A DNA stretch of 64,000 nt from Mortierella alpina (lineage: Eukaryota; Mortierellomycota; Mortierellomycetes; Mortierellales; Mortierellaceae). The notes under the pieces are model-generated. The model was not told the DNA's origin. It did not search any database and worked only from the letters and a program-made list of their open reading frames with translations. A program made the position numbers and the translations under genes. Positions 8,877-20,170 of the stretch are shown here, piece after piece (within the stretch, counting starts at the first letter, position 1; every line of letters begins with the position of its first letter). Where the stretch lies: assembly GCA_029449245.1 (NCBI GenBank), contig JANATF010000002.1:868001-932000 (forward strand), read 5' to 3'.

Positions 8877-10834
8877 GAGGGACTGTCGCGTCTATTGCGG
8901 GGGCTCATTTCGAAGTATTTTCTGTGAGGAGAGGTAATTGTTGAGCAGGAGGTGTATAGACGGTCAGAATCCGGGTTCTTGGAGAAGGCTAGCATGTATC
9001 ATAGATTCCGTGCGGCGATGGCACCCAGATAGCAATGGCCGTTGGAGAAACTCAAAATACACAGGGCTGGGGATACATTGAAGCAAATGATGATAAACAT
9101 AGAATGAGCACTGTCCTTGTTTTGAATGGGACACATGGCACCCTTGTTAACATGCCATTAATCATCACGGTAACGTCTTGTTTCAAGACGGGGCATTGAG
9201 CTTAGGCGCCAGAACGAGGGGCACAAACAGGTACGAGCATGTGGGGGATATATTAACTAATCTATGCACAATTTTATATTCATGGTGATATACACCCTAA
9301 TGAGAGAAGAAAACTCCGCCCACACGGGTGTTGGAATACCTGGAGGAGGTTGTAGACGCCGCAACGAAGCCGTTTGAAGTTCACTAGAAACCTTGCTGAA
9401 CGTAAGAGACAAAAGGTGGGTATTTGTCCCTGTCACGATGTCTTGAGAAATGGCAGCCGATAGAATTTGGCGAGCTGTGGCGAGGAGACCTGTGTGAATA
9501 CGTTCATTTGTGACCCGTTGATCTGAGTTGATCCCTTTATACATCGCCTAGTCTCAGCAACGTTTTATGTATTGCTGCGCTCCAGTGGTGCTACGCGAAC
9601 TATCAAGGTGGGACTGGAACAGGTCTAGTTTGCGAGATATTTCCGTCCTAAGCAATAGCAGTGTTCTCAATCCGACGCGTACAGCAATATGTATTCGGTA
9701 TGTATGATAGTGAGGTAGTTGAGAAACAAGGCGATCTGCTATTCTCGCTTGATCTATGTATCCTTTCAGGCGTAACGCCTGATATTGCGCAGAATTGCAA
9801 TCAAATCCCACCCCAGATTCGCCACAGAAAGCTCTCAAACTCAAAAAAAAAACTGAGCAGCCACAGTGATTTCGAGGGAAAAGAACAAACAAATTGATAG
9901 ACACATAACAGAAGTACACCTTTCATCCCAAGTGTTCACCTTAACATGCCGCAGAATAGTAGTAGACTGGATATCAACGATGGACCTTAGTAAAATACGT
10001 ATCTTCAATTTCGGAGGAGTACAACACGCCATCGACTAGTCAAGCTGCTGCCCCAGGAATTACTCCAGACAGGACCCTCGTTATAGTTACCGTGTATCGG
10101 AAAGACTACACGGCGTCTCGCACTATCGCGCCGAACTTAGGCGAAGTTATATATCTCTGGGAGGTGTGTATGCTTCAATTAATCGCGTAACTTTCAGAAT
10201 CTTGATTTCGACGCGATTCTCGATGCGTCCCATGCCGCGAAGGATAAGGTTGACTCGTCTTAAGTATCTCACGTTTGTGCATCAAGAAAACAATCCTGGA
10301 TTAAAATATCTTCTCTTTGAACGCGAGAATGTTGATCCAAGTCGGATGGGTATTGCGATTGGATGACACATTTGTATTCTCTAAGCATCCAGGCACCGCG
10401 GTTACTTCAGTCCAATGAGTTCCAGTAACAACGCATGTGTGGATCTCCGACTCCATGTTTTAGAGTCGCACCTTCATAGCTACCAGCACTTGTCCCACAC
10501 TCGGACTGATGTAGCAACAATTGTACATCATTGCGCGCCATAGATTATGTTCTTGCTGTATCCCTCTATACCAAGGCTTGGACCGTCAAATACTATTTTC
10601 TATCCTATGATACTTGATGAACAAAAGGCGCTCTTGTCTATACCAGTACCCGAACTGGCCAATACCCTCACCACGCATGCCCGGTTGTCCGTCACATCCC
10701 ATGATGAAACCGCCATGTTACTACAGTCCTAGTAGACTATATATGAATGGAGTATGATACATATTTATTTTGGTTCGTGCAAAAAGTTTTGGGGTGTCTA
10801 TAAGCGTGTGGGGAGGACAGCTGCAGATGCACAT
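8877..10834. other. Gene-free spacer between astacin and subtilase copy 3
   Basis: About 2 kb with only short overlapping ORFs on both strands. A minus-strand frame at 9257-9544 (95 codons, no recognisable domain) is the longest. No RNA gene or transposon end seen. Confidence 0.45.
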
Positions 10835-12025
10835 TTAGTTCCTGCCGCCGCTGTAGACAAGCAAGTTGGCCTCGCCTCTCAAACCCGAGATCAAGTTTCT
10901 GCTGGCAGTTGCCCGCAGAGTCTGGTAGACCTGATTAGCAGTCCTGAGGTTCTTATCAGCGCCCATGTACAAAGCCGCGACACCGACGACGTGAGGAGTA
11001 GCCATGGACGTCCCAGTCATGACGGTTCTGGCGTCCCTTCTTCCAATGTACGCACTGGTGATGTCAACGGCAGGTCCAATGATATCGACACAATCTCCTG
11101 GCGAGGTGTCGCGGTACGCTCGGTCGTTGAAGTCCGAGCCACCAACAGTAAAGGCGGCCGCTGCACTTCCAGGAGATCCATTGCACGCATTCTGACGTGG
11201 ATTGTTACCAGCAGCGACAATGACAGGGATGTTGGCTCTGGCAGCTCTACCGACAGCATCGTTCAAGGCATTCGACCGGGGACCACCAAGGGACATGTTG
11301 ATAACAGCTCTTTTACCCCTGTTGACACTGATCACCCAGTCCAAACCTTGGATGAATCCACTCATGGAACCAGACGATTGGGAGTCCAGTACCTTGACAC
11401 CAACCAAGTTCACTCTTTTAGCAACACCGTAGGTGGCACCACCAATGGTGCCTGAAACATGAGTGCCGTGGCCATGATCATCGGTGTTGGGGGCACCTCG
11501 GATGAAGTTGGCTCCCATCACGGCGCGACCGCCAAACTCGACATGGGCAGTGTTGATGCCAGTGTCCAGAACGTAGACCGTAATACCGGCGCCGGCAGAG
11601 TTAGGGAAGTTGTATGGACCTCTTCCACGATTCCTCTGAGAAATGCGAGTCAAGCCCCACGAAGGAGGGTTGGACTGGGTTGCCATGCCAGTGCCGATGG
11701 CATCCTGCTCAATATAGGCGACCTCGTCCATATTCAGGAGTTCTGTCATGGCTTGACGCGTGGCGGTGAGGGTAAAGCCAGGAATGGCGCCAAACTTTTG
11801 GTTGATCTTGGGGCGACGACCCCCACGGGCGTTGTGGCGGTTGGCAATACTATTGAACCTCGGCTCGAAATTGTCGGCGGTGCTGTTACCCTTGAGGACC
11901 ACGATGTATGAGTTGGGGATGGCGGCCGTGCCTTGACTGTTAGAGTAGAAAGGGGCGGCAGCATCGACTGTCGATGTAGAAGACCATGCCAAGCAGGCAA
12001 CAGCGAGAAGGGAAAGGTATTTCAT
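10835..12025 (-). CDS. Secreted proteinase-K-like subtilisin, array copy 3
   Basis: A 396-residue intronless S8A protease. It has a signal peptide (MKYLSLLAVACLAWSS), an I9 propeptide and a catalytic domain with Asp154 (VLDTGIN), His186 (HGHGTHVSG), Asn274 (AAGNN) and Ser340 (GTSMATPH). The mature domain is markedly basic: many Lys seen in the other copies are Arg here (SQRNRGRGPY, RVNLVG, NRGKRAV, IGRRDARTV), pointing to a different pI. The residue before Gly185-His186 is His instead of the Asn found in copies 1 and 2. The propeptide segment is almost identical at DNA level to that of copy 4, but the C-terminal third is not. A TATATAA box lies about 165 bp upstream. Confidence 0.95.
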   Translation of the reverse strand: MKYLSLLAVACLAWSSTSTVDAAAPFYSNSQGTAAIPNSYIVVLKGNSTADNFEPRFNSIANRHNARGGRRPKINQKFGAIPGFTLTATRQAMTELLNMDEVAYIEQDAIGTGMATQSNPPSWGLTRISQRNRGRGPYNFPNSAGAGITVYVLDTGINTAHVEFGGRAVMGANFIRGAPNTDDHGHGTHVSGTIGGATYGVAKRVNLVGVKVLDSQSSGSMSGFIQGLDWVISVNRGKRAVINMSLGGPRSNALNDAVGRAARANIPVIVAAGNNPRQNACNGSPGSAAAAFTVGGSDFNDRAYRDTSPGDCVDIIGPAVDITSAYIGRRDARTVMTGTSMATPHVVGVAALYMGADKNLRTANQVYQTLRATASRNLISGLRGEANLLVYSGGRN

Positions 12026-12184
12026 AGTGGCTGGATAAATGAGCTTGTGAGAGTGTGTCTTGGGCCTGGTTCGCGTGAACTGTTGTGCTGCACAAGTTAG
12101 TTGTGTAGGATGTTGTTACTTGAAGGCGCGTGGAACCAGAGTGCAGAGGGAATGATGAAGAAGGGGGAGTTGCTTCTTCGTCTG

Positions 12185-12191
12185 TTATATA
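12185..12191 (-). promoter_or_regulatory. TATA box of subtilase copy 3
   Basis: TATATAA on the minus strand, about 165 bp above the ATG. Confidence 0.5.
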
Positions 12192-14215
12192 GCTAAACAG
12201 GTTCTTCTGTTCACCTTAAGGATAAATTATGGCAAGCCCTTGAAAGACGACCTTTCGTGGATTGTTACTTGTAATGGTCTGGTCTATGCGCACTTACTGA
12301 AAACTTTCAATTGCCGAATAGCAATTGCCAGCGTAATGTACTGTACTGTACTGCAGCTAGATTAAGCATGGCTGTATCTAGTCAAAGGACAAGGAAAGTC
12401 ATCCTCCTGTCATGATCCTGGCTAGTGAGAACGATAAACAGTTCACGAAGACCGTTCGCAATGTACACTTGAGAGCTTATAATACACCGCTGATCTGTCC
12501 GAATGCCCGCAGAGAGCATAGACTATTACAGAATAAACTTTGTTTGCTAAGCCGTTTTGGGGCCGTTCCTCAGATCTCGCGTATCCCAGGTGAGACCTCT
12601 TCTCCTTGGATTGTCTAGCCTGCGCACTTACTTTCTCTGTCACCGACAGAAGTGGAAAAAGCAGGTATTCGCCATTCCTTTTATTAGCTTTTCTGTCTGC
12701 CATCACGCTTGAGAAGTCGTGGGAGATCGGTCCAAGCTCGACCATTCCACAAGCACAGGCAGAGCGAGGCCGTTTAGGTGTAACCATTATTGATGGAAGA
12801 AGTGTGGTATGGAGAAGGAAACAAATTAACGCCCAGTTCCTATACATAGCGTACCAAATTCTTAGAATCGGTTTGTTCATTACTGCGCTTCAGGGGCAAA
12901 CGTGGAGCTATGCTAAAGTCTTCCATTGCAATCCGACGCGTGCGCAGACATATCTTTGTGCCTAGCCATGTACATGTACTGTACTGAAATTTGGCTCAAG
13001 AAAGATGATCTTTGACCTACCCCTGATTCTCCGTGTACCTTTCACAGTATCGCATATTGCAATCAATTGACCCAGTATGTTGTGCTCTCAATATTTATTT
13101 TGGGGACCACAAGCCCCAGTAGGTAGCCCGCCATTAATCCCACGTTCACCTTATGATGCTGACGATGAATAGACTAGATACCGAAGGAATAACGGCAGAT
13201 TCTAGTTTACCGCACTCTCCCGTCATCCAGCACACGAGTACATATTACCCGGGATTTGCTCCGGGCAGCGCGTCCTCACGATTGTGTTATTAGCCATGTT
13301 GGGACAATACCCTGTTCGTTCTTCCTCGTCGATCTCAAGTCTCGAACGATACTGAGAAAGAATACGGTCCTGTTCCTTCGACCCCATCTTGTCAAACAGG
13401 GTGTAGATGGTGTATGCATGCACGGGTGCATTTATGCGCCAGAAGTCCTGACGCGCGGCTGAACATCCACATCAGTGGAGCATGGAGCAGGGTGATGCCT
13501 CCACATGAGCATGCCTCTGCCTTTTACCGTTGATCCAATGTAAATGGACACTGTCCAACAGCAATCCAATCACCTGTCGCTACTCGTCATCATGCGCCTG
13601 GCGTCCTTGCACCCCTCCTTGTGCTTCCATCCTGGTACCAATGTCGTTTTTGCCTTTTTTTATCTTCATGATGCCGAAACTTTCGCGATGTCCATCACGT
13701 CCACACGTCCTGGCGTTGACATTCACGGTGTTCACCACAATGTCCTGCTCGCTGTTAAAGTTGAGCAACATTGATCCAGTAGCATACGGAAAGAGGGCGT
13801 AGCGAGGAGGGTCTGGGGTTGGATCTCGACACGTGTTCTACTGGTTTTTGCTAGCGCCTGGTGATTCGAGCTGTGCGAAAAGCAGAGGGGACGGCCAGTT
13901 CGAGAGCGCTGTCGCAGGGCACCGAAACCAACTGGAAGAAAAAGAGTCCTCCCACGCTGCACAATCCACTCAACACTCTTAACACGCTTTACACACTTAG
14001 CACTCTAGTCCATCATCATCATCACATATAGGCCATAGTGCACGATCCCCATCCTGCTGCTGTAAGCAACCCCCGCATTAACACCTGTGGACTCTGCGAT
14101 AGTTGTGACAACCAGCGGCACGTTGAGGAGTGAAGATATTGGTTGTATTTTGTATATCCACCGTACAGCAGCAGCAGACTCTAATCTTGCATCTCTTCAT
14201 GTATAGCCGGTATCT
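12192..14215. other. Spacer between subtilase copies 3 and 4
   Basis: Only overlapping short ORFs on both strands (largest 12443-12880 minus and 12606-12965 plus), none with recognisable domains. Repeated TGTACTGTACTG strings occur near 12336 and 12970, and a short CAT run near 14010. No gene supported. Confidence 0.45.
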
Positions 14216-15406
14216 CTACGCTTTCACGCCGTTGAAAAGCAATAAGTTGGCTTCGCCTCTCAAGCCCGAGATCTTGTTCTTGGTGGCAGTGGACTGGAGG
14301 CGCTTGTAAACCTGGTTGGATGTCTTGAGTTTCTTATCCTCACCCATATACAATGCAGCAACACCAGCGACATGAGGGGTGGCCATGGAGGTTCCGGACA
14401 TGACGGTTCTTGCGGTCCTGCTTCCGATGTGCGCACTTGTGATGCCAACGGCGGGAGCAATCATATTGACGCAGTTGCCAGGCGACGTTTGACTGTAGGC
14501 TCTATCATTGACGTCCGAGCCCCCGATCGTAAAGGCACTGCTGGCGCTCGAGGGTGATCCATTGCAGGCATTCTGATGCGGATTGTTTCCAGCGGCGACA
14601 AAGACAGGAATATTGGCCCGGACAACTCTGTCGACAGCCTCGTTCAGGGCATTTGACCTGCCACCGACAATAGACATGTTCACGACCGCCTTCTTTCCCT
14701 TGTTGACCCTGATAATCCAGTCCAAAGCCTGGATCATACCACTGTTGGCGCCGCTATTTTGGTAATTCAAGACCTTAACGCCGACCAATCTGACTTTTTT
14801 GGCGACGCCATAGGTGGCACCACCAATGGTACCGGCAACGTGAGTGCCGTGGCCGTGATCATCGGTGTTGGGGGCACCTCGGATGAAATTGGCGCCCATC
14901 ACGGCGCGACCGCCAAACTCGACATGGGCAGTGTTGATACCAGAATCGAGGACATAGGCGGTAACACCCGCGCCAGCCGAATCTGGATACCTGTATGAAT
15001 CTCTTCCGCGGTTCCTTTGGGAAACGCGAGCCAGGCCCCAGGATGGGGGTTTTTTCTGGATGCCTGCGCCGTGGTAGATGGCGTCCTGTTCAATGTAGTC
15101 GACCTCGTCCATATTCAGGAGTTCAGACATGGCTTGACGCGTGGCGGTGAGGGTAAAGCCAGGAATGGCGCCAAACTTTTGGTTGATCTTGGGGCGACGA
15201 CCCCCACGGGCGTTGTGGCGGTTAGCAATGCTATTGAACCTCGGCTCGAAATTGTCGGCGGTGCTGTTACCCTTGAGGACCACGATGTATGAGTTGGGGA
15301 TGGCATCCGTGCCTTGGCTGTTGGAGTAAAAAGTGGCCGCGCCTTCAGCAGTCAGGATCGACGACCAAGTCAAGCAGGCGATAGCAAGAACAGAAAGGCA
15401 CCTCAT
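14216..15406 (-). CDS. Secreted proteinase-K-like subtilisin, array copy 4
   Basis: A 396-residue intronless S8A protease. It has a signal peptide (MRCLSVLAIACLTWSS), an I9 propeptide and a catalytic domain with Asp154 (VLDSGIN), His186 (HGHGTHVAG), Asn274 (AAGNN) and Ser340 (GTSMATPH). Two differences from the other copies are visible: DSG instead of DTG at the catalytic Asp (tolerated in subtilases) and NMSIVGG instead of NMSLGGG in the substrate-binding strand, which could alter specificity. The N-terminal third matches copy 3 and the C-terminal third matches copy 1 at DNA level. The leader shares a 20-bp segment with copy 1. Confidence 0.95.
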   Translation of the reverse strand: MRCLSVLAIACLTWSSILTAEGAATFYSNSQGTDAIPNSYIVVLKGNSTADNFEPRFNSIANRHNARGGRRPKINQKFGAIPGFTLTATRQAMSELLNMDEVDYIEQDAIYHGAGIQKKPPSWGLARVSQRNRGRDSYRYPDSAGAGVTAYVLDSGINTAHVEFGGRAVMGANFIRGAPNTDDHGHGTHVAGTIGGATYGVAKKVRLVGVKVLNYQNSGANSGMIQALDWIIRVNKGKKAVVNMSIVGGRSNALNEAVDRVVRANIPVFVAAGNNPHQNACNGSPSSASSAFTIGGSDVNDRAYSQTSPGNCVNMIAPAVGITSAHIGSRTARTVMSGTSMATPHVAGVAALYMGEDKKLKTSNQVYKRLQSTATKNKISGLRGEANLLLFNGVKA

Positions 15407-15536
15407 GGTGAATTGTAGGCGGGCTGTTGGGAGTGGGACGTTTTAATGCTGTAAAAGCTGTGAGGAAATTGCTTGATGGCCAACAAAAGGACAGGATTGT
15501 TTTTGGTTTGAAGAATCAGTTGAAGGAACGTCCGTC

Positions 15537-15543
15537 ATTTATA
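15537..15543 (-). promoter_or_regulatory. TATA box of subtilase copy 4
   Basis: TATAAAT on the minus strand, about 135 bp above the ATG. Confidence 0.55.
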
Positions 15544-17384
15544 GAGTAGGCGTTCCTTACGCACCACTAGAGGACTGGAGGGAGGGGATATCCTTCAACG
15601 CACGATCGTGCCTCACCAAATGTACCTCGGCGCGTTTGATACGAGCGCTAAAAATGAGGATTTCAAGCAATGAGCAAGCAATTAGATATTGTAGAACTTT
15701 CAGCCAAGTAAGTACAGAACGCTAGTTGCGGCAAAGATACTGGTAAAAAATGAGAGCGCGCAGCTCGAGGTTATCTGTGATTTGACCACACGTAGCTTCG
15801 GTATGGAGGAAGTTCTTCCGTCAGTCTAGTCCTTCCCATCGCATGCCTTGCACATGCACAGACTTTTCGTATGAACTAATGAAGAAGAGCGCCTCCTGAT
15901 GAGGTCACCTTCATTTAACTTGCGTTAGGGGATGTGTCTTGACAAACCTGATTTGGGCGATTCCTTGCGTGTCAACTCCTGCGTCTTGAGTAGATCAAAA
16001 CCATTTGGTCGCCCCGTTCCACGGTGGCCATTTATTGTTTCTTCAGTAGAACAAGATGTTGTCGCGTGTGCCAAAGCGGGGTCTTCAGACATCCATCCAC
16101 ATGTAGTACTTTATCTTCAAATACTTGATAGCTGTCGCGCACTGACTTATGACAGGATCTCTGTCCCTTAGCATATCTACAGTGCCTATGATTGTAATAT
16201 GAGGAATCTTCTCGTGTGGCACTGCGAAGGCAAGTAGTCGTAAAGTCCAAACGACGTTCATAACCTGCTTTTGCTCACTGGGCGCAAATGCGTCTCCCTA
16301 CATCTGTAGACGTCAAACTCCCTTAGATATTATCAAACAGGGTAAGCACCCGCTCACTTGCCCCTGGGATCTGCTCCGGCCCATGTTCCAGTAGTTTTAG
16401 GGCTAGTATGTACGAGCTCTCATCAGTGCGCCATGGTTCTCTGGCACCAATACATACACGCTTGGGAGTACTGTACATTACATTTTCCTGCGTGCCACGG
16501 TGCGTGCTCTGGTTAATTGTTCTGAGTGGTAACGGAGAAGACCCGGTTGAGTGCCCTGTCCGTAGATAAGGGAGAAAGTGCACCAAGGAGATGTAGAAAA
16601 GAAGTTACTGTGTGGATAATAGTAAGGCTCGAGGCTTTTTAGGTAAAACGCCTGAAGTCACATAGGTTGATATGATGTCTCCCGCAACTTTTGGTGTGCG
16701 GGAGCTTTGGAAGAGAGTGAACATGTAATGGAATTGTCGATATGGTGGGGTTGGTTATCTACGGGAAAATGGAGAGTACTTTTATTTATATTTCAGCAGA
16801 AGATGCGGCATCCAAGACTCATCTGACTGGGACATGAAAACATGGAAAGGCGGAGGACTTTAAAGCACCGGAAGGCTCGCAACATTGGTCCCTGATGAAC
16901 CTCTTCATCAAGGTCTTCTGAAACGATGATCGGCTTCTGTCCTTCCTGTAGCTCGGTAAGATAGCTGTCGGTGAGTGTATGCTGTGAGAAAAGAGCGTTT
17001 TATGGAGATGGAACGGTACGTAACCAACCTACTGTTGCGAGTTGAGGCAGAGATATCCTTGGTGAGTACCTTGTCTCCTGCGTGATCCCGTCAGAACGCC
17101 CTGCCCGATTTTCAACTCTCTCCCCATCCTCCACTTGCTTCCGTGTGTCGAGCCCTGTCAAGCCATGTTGCCGTGAAATGACAGATTGACGCATGAGAGA
17201 TGCAGAGAGCATTGTTATGTCGTAGGAGCACTCTATGTCGTAGGTTCTCACGTGAGGAGAATAAGAGCTTGAAAAGGATAACCATTCAGGCACACACGCA
17301 CACACACACACAAACACACGGTTTCCATGTCCTCATTCATCCCCTTCGCTACCCACCCTTCCAATTTCTACCTCAACTATTGAT
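15544..17384. other. Spacer between the protease array and the MULE
   Basis: No gene supported. A minus-strand frame at 16323-16586 (ending EHGPEQIPGASERVLTLFDN) reads like coding sequence, and a short similar string (CPEQIPG, TLFDK) lies at 13223-13423. Both may be eroded fragments of one repeat. The 3' part includes a CA microsatellite just before the MULE gene. Confidence 0.35.
17290..17320. repeat. CA microsatellite
   Basis: An imperfect (CA)n tract of about 30 bp, 65 bp upstream of the predicted MULE start codon. Confidence 0.8.
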
Positions 17385-20170
17385 ATGGTTGATAGCCATG
17401 CTCAAGCCGGGACTACCTCTCCGCTGACATTATCCCCCTCAACGTTAGATGATGCACTGAAAGCCATTTCAGATGCATTGGTAAGTCCAGGGACTAATGA
17501 AAGCGAGGTGCATAAGGCGCAACAGCAATGCTAACCTGATCAGTTAGATTCTATGTCTGGCAAATATGGATATGCGTAGCGAAGATCCCGATATAACAGA
17601 AGAGGATGTCATTTTGAACCGCACCATCTACGACTCAGACGCCGAGAAACTTGAGGAAGAGGCCAGCGCTGACTATAGCCATCAAGACACGACCGCCAAT
17701 CATTCTGAAGAGGCTCCCGTCATTATCTCCGGTCCAGAGAGAACGGCTGCAAGAAAAGCAGAGAACGACGAAATTCTTCGTAGGCATGTCCGTACTGTTG
17801 TTGGCGATGCTCTTCTATATGATCCATACATTTTGGAGACGGCCGAGGAACTCAAGATCCCGGACGAGTCGAGGATCACGGCGGATCTGAAGGGTCGCGT
17901 GGTATTTTTCCTCAAGGCCAGCTATCTTCAGGATTGGATTTCGAGACATCAACTACGTATTGGTACCGACTTCATCTCGCACGGCAAACCCAAGTCTTAC
18001 TCTACCACTGTCTTTAGCAACAGTACCCAGAGCAAGAAAGATAGGGCAGGCCAAGTTTGGACCCAGTACGACTGCCACAGGGGTAGATCAAAGAGAGAGA
18101 AGAGAGGAGTTGTCCCGGGGGGGAAATCAGGCAAAACCAGAACGACTAAAGAATCTGTGAAGTGCCGATGTCGTTCTTTCTTCCGCGCCGTGTTTCGACC
18201 GACAGCAACAAGCGACGGAATACCAGGAAATACTTACCGCATAGAGTATGAGCATCGACATAATCACATACTGCGCGACAAGAACAATGTCGGCACACAA
18301 TTTAAGTCTGGAGCTATGAGGGAGCGGATCAAGGACATGCTTATGCGTGGTATGTCCATCAATACCATCATGGATCGCCTTACGATGGACTATGCTTGTC
18401 TCTCTCGGCTCCTGGAAGATCCAAACTATGAGCGACCTTCCAGGAACCAGCTCATATCGTATGAGGACGTGTACAACATTGCATATGTCATGAACGCAAA
18501 GGTGATGAGGAAGCACGCGGACCAGATCATCTCTGCTCGACTGTGGATGGAGGATTTGGAAAGGCAAGGGTACTTAACCTACTATGACCGTGAGCATGCT
18601 TTATTCCATGGGTTCTCCTCGCCGTGGCAGTTGGATCAACTACGGATGTGGGGAGATGTGTTCTGTTTTGACGGCACACACGATGCCTGGGGGTATGTAT
18701 TATCTGTAAGTTATGTGATTGTACTAAAGCATGGTTTTGTACAACAACAGCTCATGACATTTGCAAACTCTTTTTTAGAGAAAATACCTACCTGTATTCT
18801 ATCGTGGTCAAGAACAGAGAAACGGGCTTCGGCGTCCCTGTAGCCTTTCTTTTAACAAGCTGCCGCAGGCGAGAGTGATTGAAGGATGGCTCAAGGAACT
18901 CAAGGCGAAAATGGACTCGCTGTGCAAGGGGGAATACCAACCTACTGTCGTTATAACCGATCAAGGCCACACCGAGATTAGTGCCATCCGAGCCACCTTC
19001 TCGTTTGATGTTCGTATTTTCTACTGCGCCTGGAATGTACTGATGGCGTGGGAGAAGAATCTCACGGAGAAGAATCTTGGCACGAGAGATTTACCAACTC
19101 AAGACAAGTTGCGGAGAAAGCATGAGGCACGTCTGTGCAATGATATACGCAGTTACGTTGAGACTAGCACATACAGTTCTTGGGCACTGATAGTTTTATC
19201 ACATCTTCTACTATAGGTGAGAATTGCTCTCAAGGAGATCCTCTATGCAAAAACAGCAGAGCAGGCAGACGAACTTATAGTCGCATTCAAAGCTACATGG
19301 GAACATACCGCCTCTGGACTCATTCAGTACTTGGATAGGAACTATCTTGATCATATGGCGGACAGGAGGCGCTGGATATTTTGCTATCCGGAGGGAGTTT
19401 CGTACGCCTGGATCAACACCAGCAACTACATTGAATCGTGGCACAACGCTCTGAAAAAATACTTCTTCAAGGATAAACTACAACGACGCATCGACTCTGC
19501 CCTATACATCCTCGTCTATAAAGCGATCCCCCACTATCAACAAATGTGCATTCGACACCAGATACAAGTTGGTAGAATGGCCCCGGCGGCCAGGAATGAG
19601 CTCAGGATGAAGATCGCGGCTACGAACCACATCGAACAGGAACGAGCGAAAGACCCCAACGTACCGCTTCTACATCAACCAGCCGACAGTTCCTTTCTGA
19701 GAGTCCGATCCTTCTCTTATCCGTCCATCCACTATGACATCAAAATCGACTGGGCTATAGGAGCAGCAGGCGTGCTCAATAGATGTTCTTGCGCCGATTT
19801 CTCCAGCAACAAGATGTGCTGCAAGCACATAGCTCTGGTCCTTATAGAGCTACCTGGGTGCAAGTTTCAGTATGATGGAAACTGGGAACCACAGGACGAG
19901 TCTGACCCCCAGGAGCACAATGGACCAGAGGATGAGGAATCTCTAGATAACAATAGCCCACCCTCAACCAGCGTTTCAAGCGCACAGATGTGCTCGTACT
20001 ACATCCAAGGTCTATTTAATGCCCTGAATATTGCATATATGGACCAAGGTATCTGCAATGAAGAGGAAGTGTTGAACGCACTAAGAAAGGCCCACGACCT
20101 GTTCACCGCCAACATTAGAGTGCAAGATACCCATGGACTCCGCAGAAAACGCCAACGGCAAAGGCCCTAA
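17385..20170 (+). CDS. Mutator-like (MULE) transposase, four exons, one frameshift
   Basis: Predicted exons are 17385-17480, 17548-18692, 18779-19156 and 19217-20170, with GT..AG introns of 67, 86 and 60 nt (donors GTAAGT, GTATGT, GTTGAG). The MULE DDE core is recognisable: FDGTHDAWG with Asp near residue 407; VVITDQGH with Asp codon at 18959; and NTSNYIESWHNALKKYF with Glu codon at 19433. A SWIM zinc finger (CSCADFSSNKMCCKH, 19785-19829) follows, as usual for MULEs. Within exon 3 the reading frame changes between PVAFLLTSC and RVIEGWLKEL (about 18850-18875), where the first frame hits TGA. This is either an inactivating frameshift, an assembly error or, less likely, a 29-35 nt mini-intron. 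It catalyses cut-and-paste transposition if intact; domestication is possible. Confidence 0.8.

Noticed and set aside
12443-12965. Overlapping ORFs of 145 (minus) and 119 (plus) codons
   Set aside because: They occupy opposite strands of the same DNA, have no recognisable domain or promoter, and their composition is not convincing.
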